This document shows positions 36,487 through 47,748 of a stretch of DNA of 64,000 bases, piece by piece. Each line of letters begins with the position of its first letter. Positions within the stretch are counted from its first letter, which is position 1. The translations under genes were made by a program, and so were the position numbers. The stretch is taken from NCBI GenBank assembly GCA_905250025.1, contig CAJNOJ010000133.1:124001-188000 (forward strand), written 5' to 3'. The notes below the pieces were generated by a model, which saw nothing but the letters and a program-made list of their open reading frames with translations, had not been told where the DNA came from and ran no database searches. Source of the stretch: Adineta ricciae (Eukaryota; Rotifera; Eurotatoria; Adinetida; Adinetidae).

Positions 36487-39400
36487 ATTCATCTAAATAA
36501 CTGCGGGTCAATGTCCTTTAGGAGCAAAAGTTTAGAAAGTTCCACTGTCAATCTCTCTCTTTATCTTTCAGTTTTGCTTTTCTATTAGATCTGGAGGAAC
36601 CTATAAAAGCATACAATCAGTATTCATTAAAATTCCGTTCTTGTTCATGTCTGTTGACCTTTGCTGCTTTTTGCATTACTCGCCGATCAGGAATATTATC
36701 TAGAGACTTTTTTCCGTATCCTCTTTCAATCATAGATTTTAGCTTTTCATCCGATTGATTCAGTTGCTGATCCTACAAAACAAAGTAAGATACATTCCAT
36801 CATGCTGATATTGCTTTTGAAGAGCGAAAAATTCGCCTGTAGACAGCATTAATCACATAAGACACTGATGTTTCGAATGCGTGCATGTGTTTCCACGAAT
36901 AATATTTAATTTCTTTGCTGGATGAGAATGTGAAAGAAACTAAGCCATTGACAACGATCGAACAATAATAAATTGTGTTACCGCCCAATCAATTGTTGCT
37001 CATTTTTGGGGCGAAGAAAACTAGTGTTATGCTCTTCTGCTTCTTTCAATGACACCCGATAATCCTTTATTTCATCGCATAGAGTACATTGCCTGTGTGC
37101 ATAGACGAAAGAATCAAAAAGAAAAAGAAAAATCTGTGTTCAATATCGCTCGCGATTCTTTTGCTCGTTTTTGTCTTTCTTCTTTCTTTTCTCTACTTGT
37201 CTGAATGACAACTGCACACAAACAGTCTTTTATTTGCTCAACTTCAACACTTGATTATCATCATTATGACAGAACATCTCTTCGTTCGTTCTTAGCGACA
37301 TTCTCGCGGGAGACATCAAACAACACTTGATCACATCTCCCCCATGTCCTTGTGACGATTTTCGATGACTTACTAATGGTTATCGTCAAAAGAACAACTG
37401 AAGATTTCGTAGTTAATCATGCGAAAGACTTGCTTCTCCCGATCGAACTTCTATGTCAATCAAAACGACGTTTCTTTTTGTTAACGATGAAAACGACAAG
37501 GATTTGTTATTAACTTAATTTCGTAAGTGAACAATTGTATATATATTCGAGTCATTTTTAGTAAGGAGAGGAAATTCGTCTACAAAGAGCTAAACTTAAG
37601 AGTTTATTGATTGAATGATAAATGTTCTTCTGCGACAAAGTCGAAAAAAAGAAATATATGATGAATAATGGATAATTCAATCGAGAGTGAAAGTCCCACA
37701 TGAGTTTCGCGAATACGTTTGCAAACGTATCGATTCCATTTTTCATAAAGCCTTTAGCAAGATCGATACTTAGAGGAAATATTTTTGTTCTTTTGAAGTA
37801 AATGTATTGTTTGCTCAGCTGACAAGTAACGAACAAGGAAGAAAAAAGAAAGACAAAGTGTGCTGAGAAGAAGGAAAAATTGCTTTTATGATGCCATTAA
37901 TAATTCTTTTTTTCGCTTAAGTATCTCTTTGTTTTGTTTATATGTCTCTCTCTCTCTCTCCCTCGTGCGACTATACGCAAGGAGTTATATTAATATCTGG
38001 TAAATTATTTGTCTGTTATTCATTTCCTTTCCCATTGTACAAGATAAGATACTGTGTATTTTGGTAAGTTATTTTGAAAACTTCGGATTTCGAGGGAATG
38101 TTCACACGTTGTCAGAAATTGAATTTACACATTCAAGAAGGATTGCTATTTTAAGAGTTTCATGCTGTGTCATTTTCATTTTGTTCTCTCGAATGACAAT
38201 CATCTGAAGATCGCACCTTTTCTCATCTCTGCCAAATAAGTATTCGAGTTAACACGAGAACATACAGGTCAGTTGTACTGGCATGCAACTAATAAATTGT
38301 AAAGTCCCATCTGACACAAAGGCATGCGTGTGAACGAAGATCTTAGAAATAGAAAAGTCCATTTCAGTGTACATGAGACAGTAGTTTGAATCACGAGAAA
38401 TCCGATGTTAAGCGGATTATTTTAATGAAAGATGAAAGTTAACTAGGTTGGAATTAGATCTTGTAAGAAAAATGTGAGAGTATTGAAGATGACGATTTTA
38501 TTGGAGAGGAAGAAAGTTTCGTATCGGTTTTCAATGTCAATGGATACTTATTCGACGATCGTTGTTTTCGTGTTTATAGAGATTAATAAATTCAACAAAA
38601 TATTTGTGCGATCTGATTGAATCTCCAAGTAACTCAATTACTGGCATATATCAAACTATATCGGAGAATGTTTGCTTAACATCTTGAGTTGTTGTTTTCA
38701 AAATCTCGGAATTTTTCTCACAGGAACTTCTTTTTTTTCATATTGTTCATTCTACCGTGTATCAATTTTCTCGTATAAAAACCACTTCCGATCAGGTAGC
38801 TCGACGACAGAACTTGTCATGAGAAGAAAATTTCTGACTCTGTAATAACTTCTTCCATAAAGACGCTAATATCTAGAATTGATGTCATTTTGTTCTGTCT
38901 TTGTCTCGATAGACTCGATCTATCTCCCATTATGAGTGGAGAACGAGCGAAAGGATTTTTTCATATGTTCATTTGTCGTTTGAAACCAAACATATATATC
39001 TGTCACACAGCCAAAACGAAGATTAGATGAATGTTAAACTCTCTGACACTTTGTCGAATAGGAATATTAACATCGAAATAGGTTTAATTACTGATTTCCA
39101 TAATGTTTTCATTAGCTTGACACCTATGGAGATAAAACAAGTGACGTGAGTGCTAATATAAATGAAGAGTTAAGAGAACTTAAGAAGCTGTCTTATTAAT
39201 GAGACAAGCCGAGTGTTTTGACTATGCATGTTTGACATTCTAGAGTGGCAAAATAAGAAAACTAACAAATGTAATATGTCTGACTTCGATGAAGAAAAGG
39301 AGACGAGGAAGAAGTCTATGCACTTCACTGTTTGACGTCTGATGTGTTTGTATTTTGGTCGGACGAGAGAGAAAAGCTGCGGAAAGTATTGTTCTCTCTG

Positions 39401-41102
39401 CTAGTCATATCTCGATATTATAAATTCAACAGAGAAAAGACAAAGAAATGAGAGAGAGAGTGAAACGCAAAAGCAGAGAAATCGTCTGCTCGTCTTCTCG
39501 TGATTGTTTCCTTCACTTAATGTTGACAACTTTCTAAGACTCTTGAGCTTTGTTCGTACGTCAACAGACACATACGTATATATATATATATCTCCGGACA
39601 AATCTTCATAACACATTTGCGAACGATTGACAACAAGTATTTCAATAACACAAACGTTCCCGTCAAACAACCAAGAATGTCATCGGGTAGGTGGATAGAA
39701 CATAAATACATCTAGAAACATCTCGTCCGTTCGATGTTATGTTTTGTTTGTGTTGACTGATCTACATCTTTGTCTTTTCTGAATAATCTCCAAGTTGATC
39801 ATGCATTCACACTGGAATGAAAATCGTGAACTAATTTAGCGGTCATGTAGAAACAGAAGTTGTATGATGAGAATCCCTTCAGAGTGATATGTTCATTGAT
39901 ACGGGGAGAGGAAAACATAGACGAACAAAAGACTTCTATCTTCTAACTATCTTCATTAGCACTAACAAAAATCGTAACAATGATTTTCCTCTCATCACTA
40001 TCGTCGTCCTCTTCTGCTAATAAGAATAACAAATCGTACTATTAGAATAAATTGCAGAGAAATATGCCTGAATGAAGAATAGTTAAGTTTTCTTTTATTC
40101 CATTTCACCGTTTACTTTTTCTCGCTTCCTATTTTTCAGGAAAGTCAATAGACCCATTTAAATTTCTCGTCATTAATGACTTACAGTTCTATTGACTAAA
40201 ATGTTATTCTATACGATCGAAATAATAACATCTTGATTCATCAGGTAGATTAGACAAATCTATTGAATCATCGTATGAATGGAAACGATCATTTAGTTCG
40301 GTAGACTAATCGATCGATTCAAAACATATGTGATCCAACATGCATTTCTTTTCTTATGCGTGGGCGATGTAGAGTATTGAGATAGATCGATAGATAAAGC
40401 GATTTCCTGCTTTTATTTCTCTTTGGCACTCTGTAAACGAATATTGACAAGTAGGTATTGTTTCTTTCAGTTGTACGATGAACAGGGACAGATAGACCGA
40501 TTGAATAAATATATCTCCTAATCCGTTTTTTTTTCTTTTGCCGCTGTCCTCCGTTCTGCTCTTACAAATTCAAATCATATTCGATCCCAACGAGACTTCC
40601 GTTCGACGTCAATAACAACGAGCTAATAGTTAGCTATTCTCGAAAGAGAGATATGTCGACATGCGAAGTACGTGTTTTGCTGTTTTCTTTTCGATCGTAC
40701 CATCGAACAACTTCATACGTACATAAAGAATACGGAAAATGCCGAAGAAGAGAGCTCTGTTTTCACGCGAAAATCAATCGCATTTCAAGAGTGTTGTACG
40801 ATTTCGTCGGCTCGTCTAATTGGCCCTTAGAGGCAAAATACTTTATTCAAAACCAGCGTATCGTCAAGCGTGCGTTTAGTTGATTAACGATCGAGTGCTA
40901 TTTGACTACACTTATTGCTTTTCTGACATGAATCTCGATATGGAATGAAATTTTCTAATGATTATGTAAAAATTATCTGTGATCAATCAAAATGAATCAG
41001 TTGATTGATATTCTCGCGTTTGAGATGCTTGGAAATGACTCTTGGGAAAGAATGATTTGATCGATCGAACCTCTTTAAAACAAGAACTAAATTAATTCAG
41101 CA
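36487..41102. other. 4.6 kb gene-poor interval upstream of the allatostatin-type receptor
   Basis: Apart from two possible minus-strand exons listed separately, I see no coding sequence. There is a (CT)n run near 37944-37960, a (TA)n run near 39578-39590, and CT/GA-rich tracts. The length is unusual for this window, and it may hold regulatory DNA or long UTR introns of the receptor gene. Confidence 0.45.
36624..37102 (-). CDS. Possible exons of an unrecognised gene
   Basis: Two stretches look coding. The first follows a pyrimidine-rich acceptor (TTTTGTAG) and reads DQQLNQSDEKLKSMIERGYG then KKSLDNIPDRRVMQKAAKVN, ending at a stop near 36624. The second (about 37102-36992) follows an AG acceptor, reads DEIKDYRVSLKEAEEHNTSF then LRPKNEQQLIG, and ends at a GTAAC donor. 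The phases of the two do not match directly, so a small exon may lie between them or one boundary is wrong. The composition is charged and helical, and the start was not found. Weak. Confidence 0.3.
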
Positions 41103-42565
41103 ATGATCTGTGTTTTCTTTTCTCTAAAGAAACAAATCTTCGTTCCTTCAAACTTGGTTATGTTTGGCGAGATCGATTATTCTTCAATCAATCCACATGG
41201 ATCATCGCATCAATTATCTCGTCTTCTACCCAGTGTCTCTTCGTCTGATTTACAACAGTATTCCTACTCATCTCCGCATCTCAATTGGCGATACTATTCA
41301 CTTGAATATCTTCTCAATAATTTCAGCACAATGTCAGCGAATGAAAGCATTCTATCGAATTCAACTCTTGCGAACCATACAACAACTTCTCCGGAAAACT
41401 TATCCGCTGATGAGGAAGCATCCGATCATCTCCTCTATCTCATTATTCCATTATACTCACTTGTCTTCATCATCGGTACTATCGGAAATATTCTTGTTAT
41501 TCTAACTGTTGTTATAGTCAAGCAAATGCGAAATACAACCAATGCATTGATTCTTCATTTAGCTATTGCAAATTTATCCTTTGTTCTTATGTGTATCCCG
41601 CACACGATCTATGTCTATGTGGCTCATTCGTATAACTTTCCAAGTCTTTTCTGTAAATTAGCGAATACATTGATGTATTTAAGTGCATATGTCAGTATTT
41701 ATATTCTTGTTCTGATGTCCATTGATCGATTTCTCGGCGTGGTTTTTGCGGTAAAATCAACAAAATATCGAACGGAACGTAATGCACATTTAGCAGTCAT
41801 CGTTGTTTGGTTAATTGGAATCATATTTGCTTCCCCGAATATGTAAGTAGTCGAAAATTGGAAAAATTTTTCACGTCGAACGTCATTGATTTTCTTACCA
41901 GGTTCTACTATGAAGTCTTACTAGTCGATACGATCAGCAATATTCGAATGTGTCTATTTCGTGATGACAAACCAATCTTAAACACAGCACGTAAAGTCAC
42001 TGCTTACTTTTTTGCATTATTCGGTTTAATTGTCCCATTAATTATCATTGTTATCCTCTACGGTCTCATAATCAATGTCTTGCGAAAAAATGTCAAAGGT
42101 CAACAAGTGGCGAAAGGTAAGAAACGCGTCACCAAAATGGTATCTGCAGTTATATCCTCGTTCATTATCTGCTGGACACCAATGCAAATCTATTTATTAT
42201 ATACACATCATAATAAACTCACAGTCTTATTCGCTATTGTCGCTCAAAGTCTTGTGTATATATCTGCATGTGTGAATCCGATTTTATATGCTTTCCTATC
42301 AGATCCATTTCGGAAAGCATTTCGGCAACTGTTGACATGTTCTAAAATGTTATCGAATCATTTAACGAATCAAAATGGAAATGATAAAAGTCAAACAGCG
42401 AGGAATTCCGCTTGCAATGTTATACAACGAAAACAGCAGCAATCATTGAAAGTTAGTGTAAATAATAAGCAAAAGATCAAACTTGAAATGGATTCAACGA
42501 CAAAAACCACAAATTTAGTGGAGAATGAACGATTATTAAGTACTCAAACAACTAGTATAAATTAG
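41103..42565 (+). CDS. Neuropeptide receptor, allatostatin-A/galanin type
   Basis: Two exons (41103-41842, 41902-42565) encode 467 residues, or 448 if the second ATG (41160) is used. The extracellular N-terminus has sequons (NES, NST, NHT). TM1 is IIGTIGNILVILTVV; TM2 is NALILHLAIANLSFVL, where LAIAD is usual. TM3 carries YVSIYILVLMSIDRFLGVV, close to the galanin/allatostatin-A consensus, with DRF for DRY. TM6 is FIICWTPMQIYLL and TM7 is SACVNPILYAFLSDPFRKAF (complete NPxxY). The C-tail is long and polar. It couples a neuropeptide to G proteins at the plasma membrane; the ligand is inferred. Confidence 0.85.
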
Positions 42566-43285
42566 AAAAACAGAACATTTATTAAATACTTTTATTCTCT
42601 GTGGTGCTTCATTGTCGAACGTTTCCTTTCTTCCTTTCTGATTTAATGTCAATATAAATGAAGAGATCTATTATAACATTTAAACACATATAGTGTCTTA
42701 AAAGATAGCTACTTTAAAGTAAACTATTGTATTGAAAACCAGAAAATGAACTTTGCAAATCGTCATAACCAACTTTTAAGTCAGTTAAACAAGATAGATA
42801 TGTAGGATTAGCACTATGACACAAGACGAGAAATATAGGATTTGGAATCAAACATAAAACAGCTAGATAATAATGAAACATCGCTCCCATTCAATGTACT
42901 TTGGTCTGATCACTTTGCCTTTACGAGACCAGCCATGTAAAATGCATACGAGCTGTACTCTTGTCAATACAATTCTACCATATATCTCCAATATAGTCGA
43001 GCAGTCTCAAATAATGTTGTCTTGTCAATCACACACTTTCAGAAACAAATTTCAATCCGAGAGAACCTCTCATAAACCCATCGTACCGTGGCACATCTTA
43101 CATCAAACACTGCTCTCTTACATCTTCGTAAATAAAGCATTCACTTCCACTATTCCACATATATTTCCCCACAATAAAAAGCATCGTTTCTACGAAAAGA
43201 GTCACAGCAGATCCACTATCACTTGTTCTCCCATTCCACTCAGCGCAAGATCTACACCATATTGACGCTCTAAGAATTGGATGAA
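42566..43285. other. Intergenic
   Basis: A plus-strand frame at 42873-43265 has no motif and an unlikely composition. No gene is seen. Confidence 0.4.
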
Positions 43286-44435
43286 TCAGATATTCCAAAT
43301 TTTGTTCCAGCAAAGCATCAGTCTTACTGCATTCCGATCCAACGCGTCCTCAATGAGTTGTGCTCCTTCAGCACCGATTTGGTTACTGCTGAGATCTAGT
43401 TTTGTGAGTGTCTGTAGGTATGAGAGAGACTGAGTACTTCACCTTCCGTAAAATGAGATCAATATTACCATGTTCGTTGGCAACGCGTCTCCAATGTGTC
43501 GTGCTCCTTCAGCACCGATTTGGTTACTGCTGAGATCTAGTTTGGTGAGTGTCTGTAGATATGAGAGAGACTGAGTACTTCACCTTCCGTAAAATGAGAT
43601 CAATATTACCATGTTCGTTGGCAACGCGTCTCCAATGTGTCGTGTTCCTTCAGCACCGATTTGGTTACTGCTGAGATCTAGTTTGGTGAGTGTCTGTAGA
43701 TATGAGAGAGACTGAGTACTTCACCTTCCGTGAAATGAGATCAATATTACCATGTTCGTTGGCAACGCGTCTCCAATGTGTCGTGTTCCTTCAGCACCGA
43801 TTCGGTTACTGCTGAGATCTAGTTTGGTGAGTGTCTACATGAAAGGAGTCTATTATGAAAGGGACAAGTAGCAAAAAAAGCCTCTGTTGACGCTTCCGAC
43901 TGTATATGTGTCATATGTAATTGTCATGTTTGGGGACGATTTTTAGGGAGTAGTTGGTTCCAGATGTTAGTTTTTTTAGTGTGGGTGGGTGAGAGTGAAT
44001 ATAGGCATAGGTCCAGAAATAGTGAAGAACAGTTTGCTGCATTTCGGAGGTTTCATGAAAAGTGATAGTTGATGCACTCTTGTATCGAATAGTTCAAGAT
44101 ACATAGCAGAAAGGCGAGAGAGTGGAGGAATGCTTGATTTCATATGACTTCGCGCTGTGATCGTCTGATTCGATCAAATTATTTGTGGATTATAGGATTA
44201 TGTTACCTCTTCCTATGAGGAAATTTGCGATGTCAAATATCATTAAGCTTATGTGTAGCACAACCGACAAGAGTGGTAAAATGCCAAGGAAACTTACTCG
44301 ATATCGCTCGTAAGAGCTCAGGATCTCATTGAGCCTTCGACAAACGTTGTGCATTGAACAAAATAGTGTCTGCTCATTTTGATGATCCATAATTCGATGG
44401 AGAATTTCGACGGGTAATGTGGAAAATGTGTGCAT
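43286..44435 (-). CDS. F-box gene with RNI-type leucine-rich repeats
   Basis: The first exon (44435-44298) starts MHTF and holds an F-box: LPVEILHRIMDHQNEQTLFC then SMHNVCRRLNEILSSYERYR, ending at a GTAAGT donor. LRR exons follow at 43834-43751, 43693-43610, 43552-43469 and a terminal exon 43411-43286. Each is phase 0, and the first three are exactly 84 nt, encoding one 28-residue RNI-type repeat (TLTKLDLSSNQIGAEGARHI then GDALPTNM). The last repeat ends WNKIWNI and a stop. F-box proteins select substrates for SCF ubiquitin ligases, with LRRs as the binding surface. I could not identify the coding sequence between 44297 and 43835. The link between F-box and LRR is therefore inferred from strand and order, and the gene may be rearranged. 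Confidence 0.55.
43412..43834. repeat. Tandem exon+intron array, three 141-bp units
   Basis: Each unit is an 84-nt LRR exon plus a 57-nt intron with GTAATATTG and CTACAG ends. The three introns (43412-43468, 43553-43609, 43694-43750) differ from one another by about one base, as do the exons (for example GATTTGG versus GATTCGG). Such near-identity in intron as well as exon points to very recent duplication or gene conversion. Confidence 0.92.
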
Positions 44436-46467
44436 GCTGAATTTCAATCGTGCAGCAAATCGTGCCGTATAGGCTGAAAGCGATGAAAACTTTTTGATTT
44501 TGTTCGTTATGAGTAGTAACTCATGGTGGTGATGCATTTATATATGTTTTTGACGAAAACAAACGACGTGTAATCATTTCAACAGTTACGAATTGTTGGC
44601 GTGCGCAGAAAGATGGCGTTCGAACACGCATGCTCATTGAATTCTGTTTTGACATTTAAAATAGACGTTTCAAGGATTAAAAGTAGAAAATCTTTTATGC
44701 CTTTGACTCCTTTGCAAGCCGATTCGATTTTCTTGAAAAGAAATTGGCGCCTCTAAAGTAAGTTTTTAGCTAAAAAGCATAGTGGAAGATAAAAAAACTC
44801 CACAGCTTACATTAGAGATTTATTTTGATTATGTAAATTTTGTTTTCAAGAACGCTAAATAATAACCAGTCAGTTTTCACTGATTGATTTGCACCATTCG
44901 ATGTTTTTCAGTAAAAAAACACATGACTGTAAAAAGTTTCACGGTATAGTTTGCTGAGAGCTTCATGCAGCATCTCTCAGTGTGTTCGTTTCATTCTTCC
45001 CAAATCTTATTCGATGAGAGATAAAATAAACAAGAAAAAAATGATCGTTTGTCAACCTGAAAAACCAGTCTCATGATCTTTTATTTCGTTTCGAAGCCAC
45101 AAAATATAAAATTGAGCTACGGTTTACCGCAGGGGTGACGTTAACTTGAACACTTAAAGATAAGCTGAACTACCGCTCCTAAAATATATATCTATTTTTT
45201 GTGTTGAAGAATGAATTAGAACACTCAGCATCTTTTACATAAATAAAATGCCAACTCCCTCACTGAGGTGCTCTAACAATTTGTTGTGAATTCATTTTGG
45301 AAGAATTAATTACCCCATAGCATTTTAGTAAATAAGAAAACGTGGAAAACCTTCGAAAAAACAAACGTTATCGATTCTTTTCGGAAACAAGGCGTTCAGC
45401 TTATTGGAAAAGCTAAGCCGCTTTCGATATGCCCAAACAGGTAGCTTTGAAGACAATCATCAAATCTACAAGAACGCTGTAATATCTTACTTTAAAACAC
45501 TCGTAGTTCTGTTAACAGATAACTGCCGATTAGTTTCTTACAATACAATAACCATGACATACATATGCGAGCATTTACAACGAAGAGCAAAAATAGTACC
45601 CGATTTATTATTTGGCTATGGAGGATAGTATTTTATGTAATGCGTGGTATATGTTATATCATTCCATAGGATTATACTCTGTGCTCTCTGCAATAAATTA
45701 TGAAACGAATGGAACTACATTGTTCTAGTTCTTCAGCATCGGTTTTCTTTTGCTGAAATACATATTGCTCATATAATTTGCCTGAAAATCTATTTTATTA
45801 CTTAATTGATACACATTCATATTCTCTCTTACTAGAATTATTTTCCGCGATTTGATTCCGCTGATAACAACAAGTAACGCTCGCCGTTAGACTCGCTCAG
45901 CTCTTTGTCGTAGAAATATTGATTTCAGATCTCATAGTTTTCATGCATTATTGTGTATATGAACAACAGCTACGTTACGTCAGGGTTCGTTTATAAAGAT
46001 CAATAATTATTAACTATTAGGTCACTAGAGAATTACGAGAATATTTCATTTACCATACTTGTACACTTGACTATATCCGATATCATATGGTTATACATGT
46101 TTTTTTCCCGAGAATGGGTACCCTTTGTTTCAAATTTTTTTGTAATTCTAAAAAAACTAACATCAGAGTCGAGTTCTTCGGCCCAAAAAACTCGAAGAGC
46201 AACCATCAGATTCGAAGTCTCCGCAATGAAGTACGTTTGAAAATATCTTTTCCGAAAAATCGATTTTCGATGTTTTTTTGGCCCTGCGGACATACAAGCA
46301 AGCAAGCAAGCAAACAATTTATGTTTCTAAGATTGTTCTCTACGAGAAAGAGAATAAGCACTAGGGCCACTTCAATCGAACAACATCACATCCATACACA
46401 ACATATCAAATGCGCCACGAAGCGTACACAAGAGTAAAAATATAGAACGTCAAACATCAATATTAGT
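44436..46467. other. Gene-poor interval
   Basis: No recognisable gene. The segment at about 46100-46320 (frames open on both strands, TTTTTTGGCC and AAAATCGATTTTCGATG strings, GCAA tetranucleotide run at 46298-46313) has the look of a dispersed non-coding repeat. I cannot test copy number. Confidence 0.4.
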
Positions 46468-46758
46468 CTACTCTAAGTCAAATGTCACTTTCCAGGCATC
46501 CTCACCCTCATCTACATACTTCAGCCCATCAACTTCACTACCACGAGACCCCACGCTATTCCCTCCAGAAATAGGCAACTCCGCGAAAAGCAACTCTAAC
46601 TCCGATTTATGAATCCAACTGGAACAAACACTCAACTACAAAAGAATATGTTCACCATTAATCCGAATTTACTACGAACACCAACAATAATCATCACTTA
46701 CCCGTAGCAGTTTTATTTCTTTGTCGTTGTAAAATTCCCATATATTTAATAGGTTTAA
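46468..46758 (-). CDS. Candidate 3' exons of an unrecognised gene
   Basis: Two phase-0 exons read cleanly on the minus strand. The 57-nt exon 46758-46702 reads LNLLNIWEFYNDKEIKLLR and ends at a GTAAGT donor. The 168-nt exon 46635-46468 follows a TTTTGTAG acceptor, contains WIHKSELELLFAELPISGG and later DEGEDAWKVTFDLE, and ends at a stop. The upstream part of the gene is not evident; the DNA beyond 46760 is AT-rich and interrupted. It may be a 3' fragment left by rearrangement. The family is unknown. Confidence 0.4.
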
Positions 46759-47748
46759 CTCAATCAATTATGATTACATTTGACTAATGTGATTTTAGCT
46801 AATGTATCCTTTGATGTCTCTATTTTCGCTTCCACTGCATTTAGCTACGGTAATACATACGGTTATTTGTCGTTCTTTTATTACTCCTAAGATCACTTAC
46901 AGTTGAATAAAAGCTGAAACACCCTCACCCACCCTCAAAATGTAGATTATGTAATTCTGTGGGTGTTTGTTGGGACTACAAGAGAGCTATTGGGTGTTAG
47001 TGTTGAGGAAAGTGATGTTTTCGAGCTTGTCAGGGATTTATCTTTCTTAAAAGTTAAGGAAAGTGGGTGTTTGTGTTCATAACTCATCGAAATATGGGTG
47101 TTTGTAGTAGTGATCAACTTGCGATCTCGAAAAGTTGGCTGGTCGTACTGTTAGCATAAATTAGTAATATCCTAACCAAAATCTAGCATCAACACCCCCA
47201 TCCAAACGATGTTTTATGAAGTTTCGAGCGTTTTCTAAAAAATGTTTTTTTTACCTTTGACCTTTAACCCTGACACAAATAGACAAACTTTTTTTTTCAT
47301 ATGACCCTCCTTTCAGTCTAGGGAACTTTGCGGTCAATACCACGTTAACCATTTATGTCAGTATTATATATATCACTCCGTTATCTGCTTTTTTTGCATA
47401 GAAATCTCGTTAATCCTTTTATATCTTGCTCGAGAGTGTTTTGTGTCACAGATTTGCGGATAAAAATAACCGAAATAGTTTACGAGTCTCTTTTATGGAT
47501 ATGACGATCGCAATTATTGTATAGATCACAAAGAGAACAAAAACAGTAAAGTAGCTAGCACAGAAAAGTAAATCTTATCTGCTAATTTACTTACATTATA
47601 TTAATTCGGTGAATATTTGCAAAATGATATTGAAAATGATGTAGTATTTAATACATTCTATGAATGGCATATAATACATATAAATTTAGAGAGCTCTCTG
47701 TATCATATGTCTTGCTATTCTTCATCAGATTGTCCATCAGGATGATTG
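46759..47748. other. Intergenic with spaced GGGTGTT motifs
   Basis: The stretch 46920-47110 has several GGGTGTT/TGTGGGTGT motifs about 35-50 bases apart. The rest is AT-rich. No gene is identified. Confidence 0.4.

Noticed and set aside
40653-40883. 76-codon plus-strand frame upstream of the receptor
   Set aside because: No motif, and not spliceable in frame to the receptor exon by eye.
42873-43265. 130-codon plus-strand frame
   Set aside because: No recognisable motif, and unlikely composition; it sits next to the minus-strand LRR gene.
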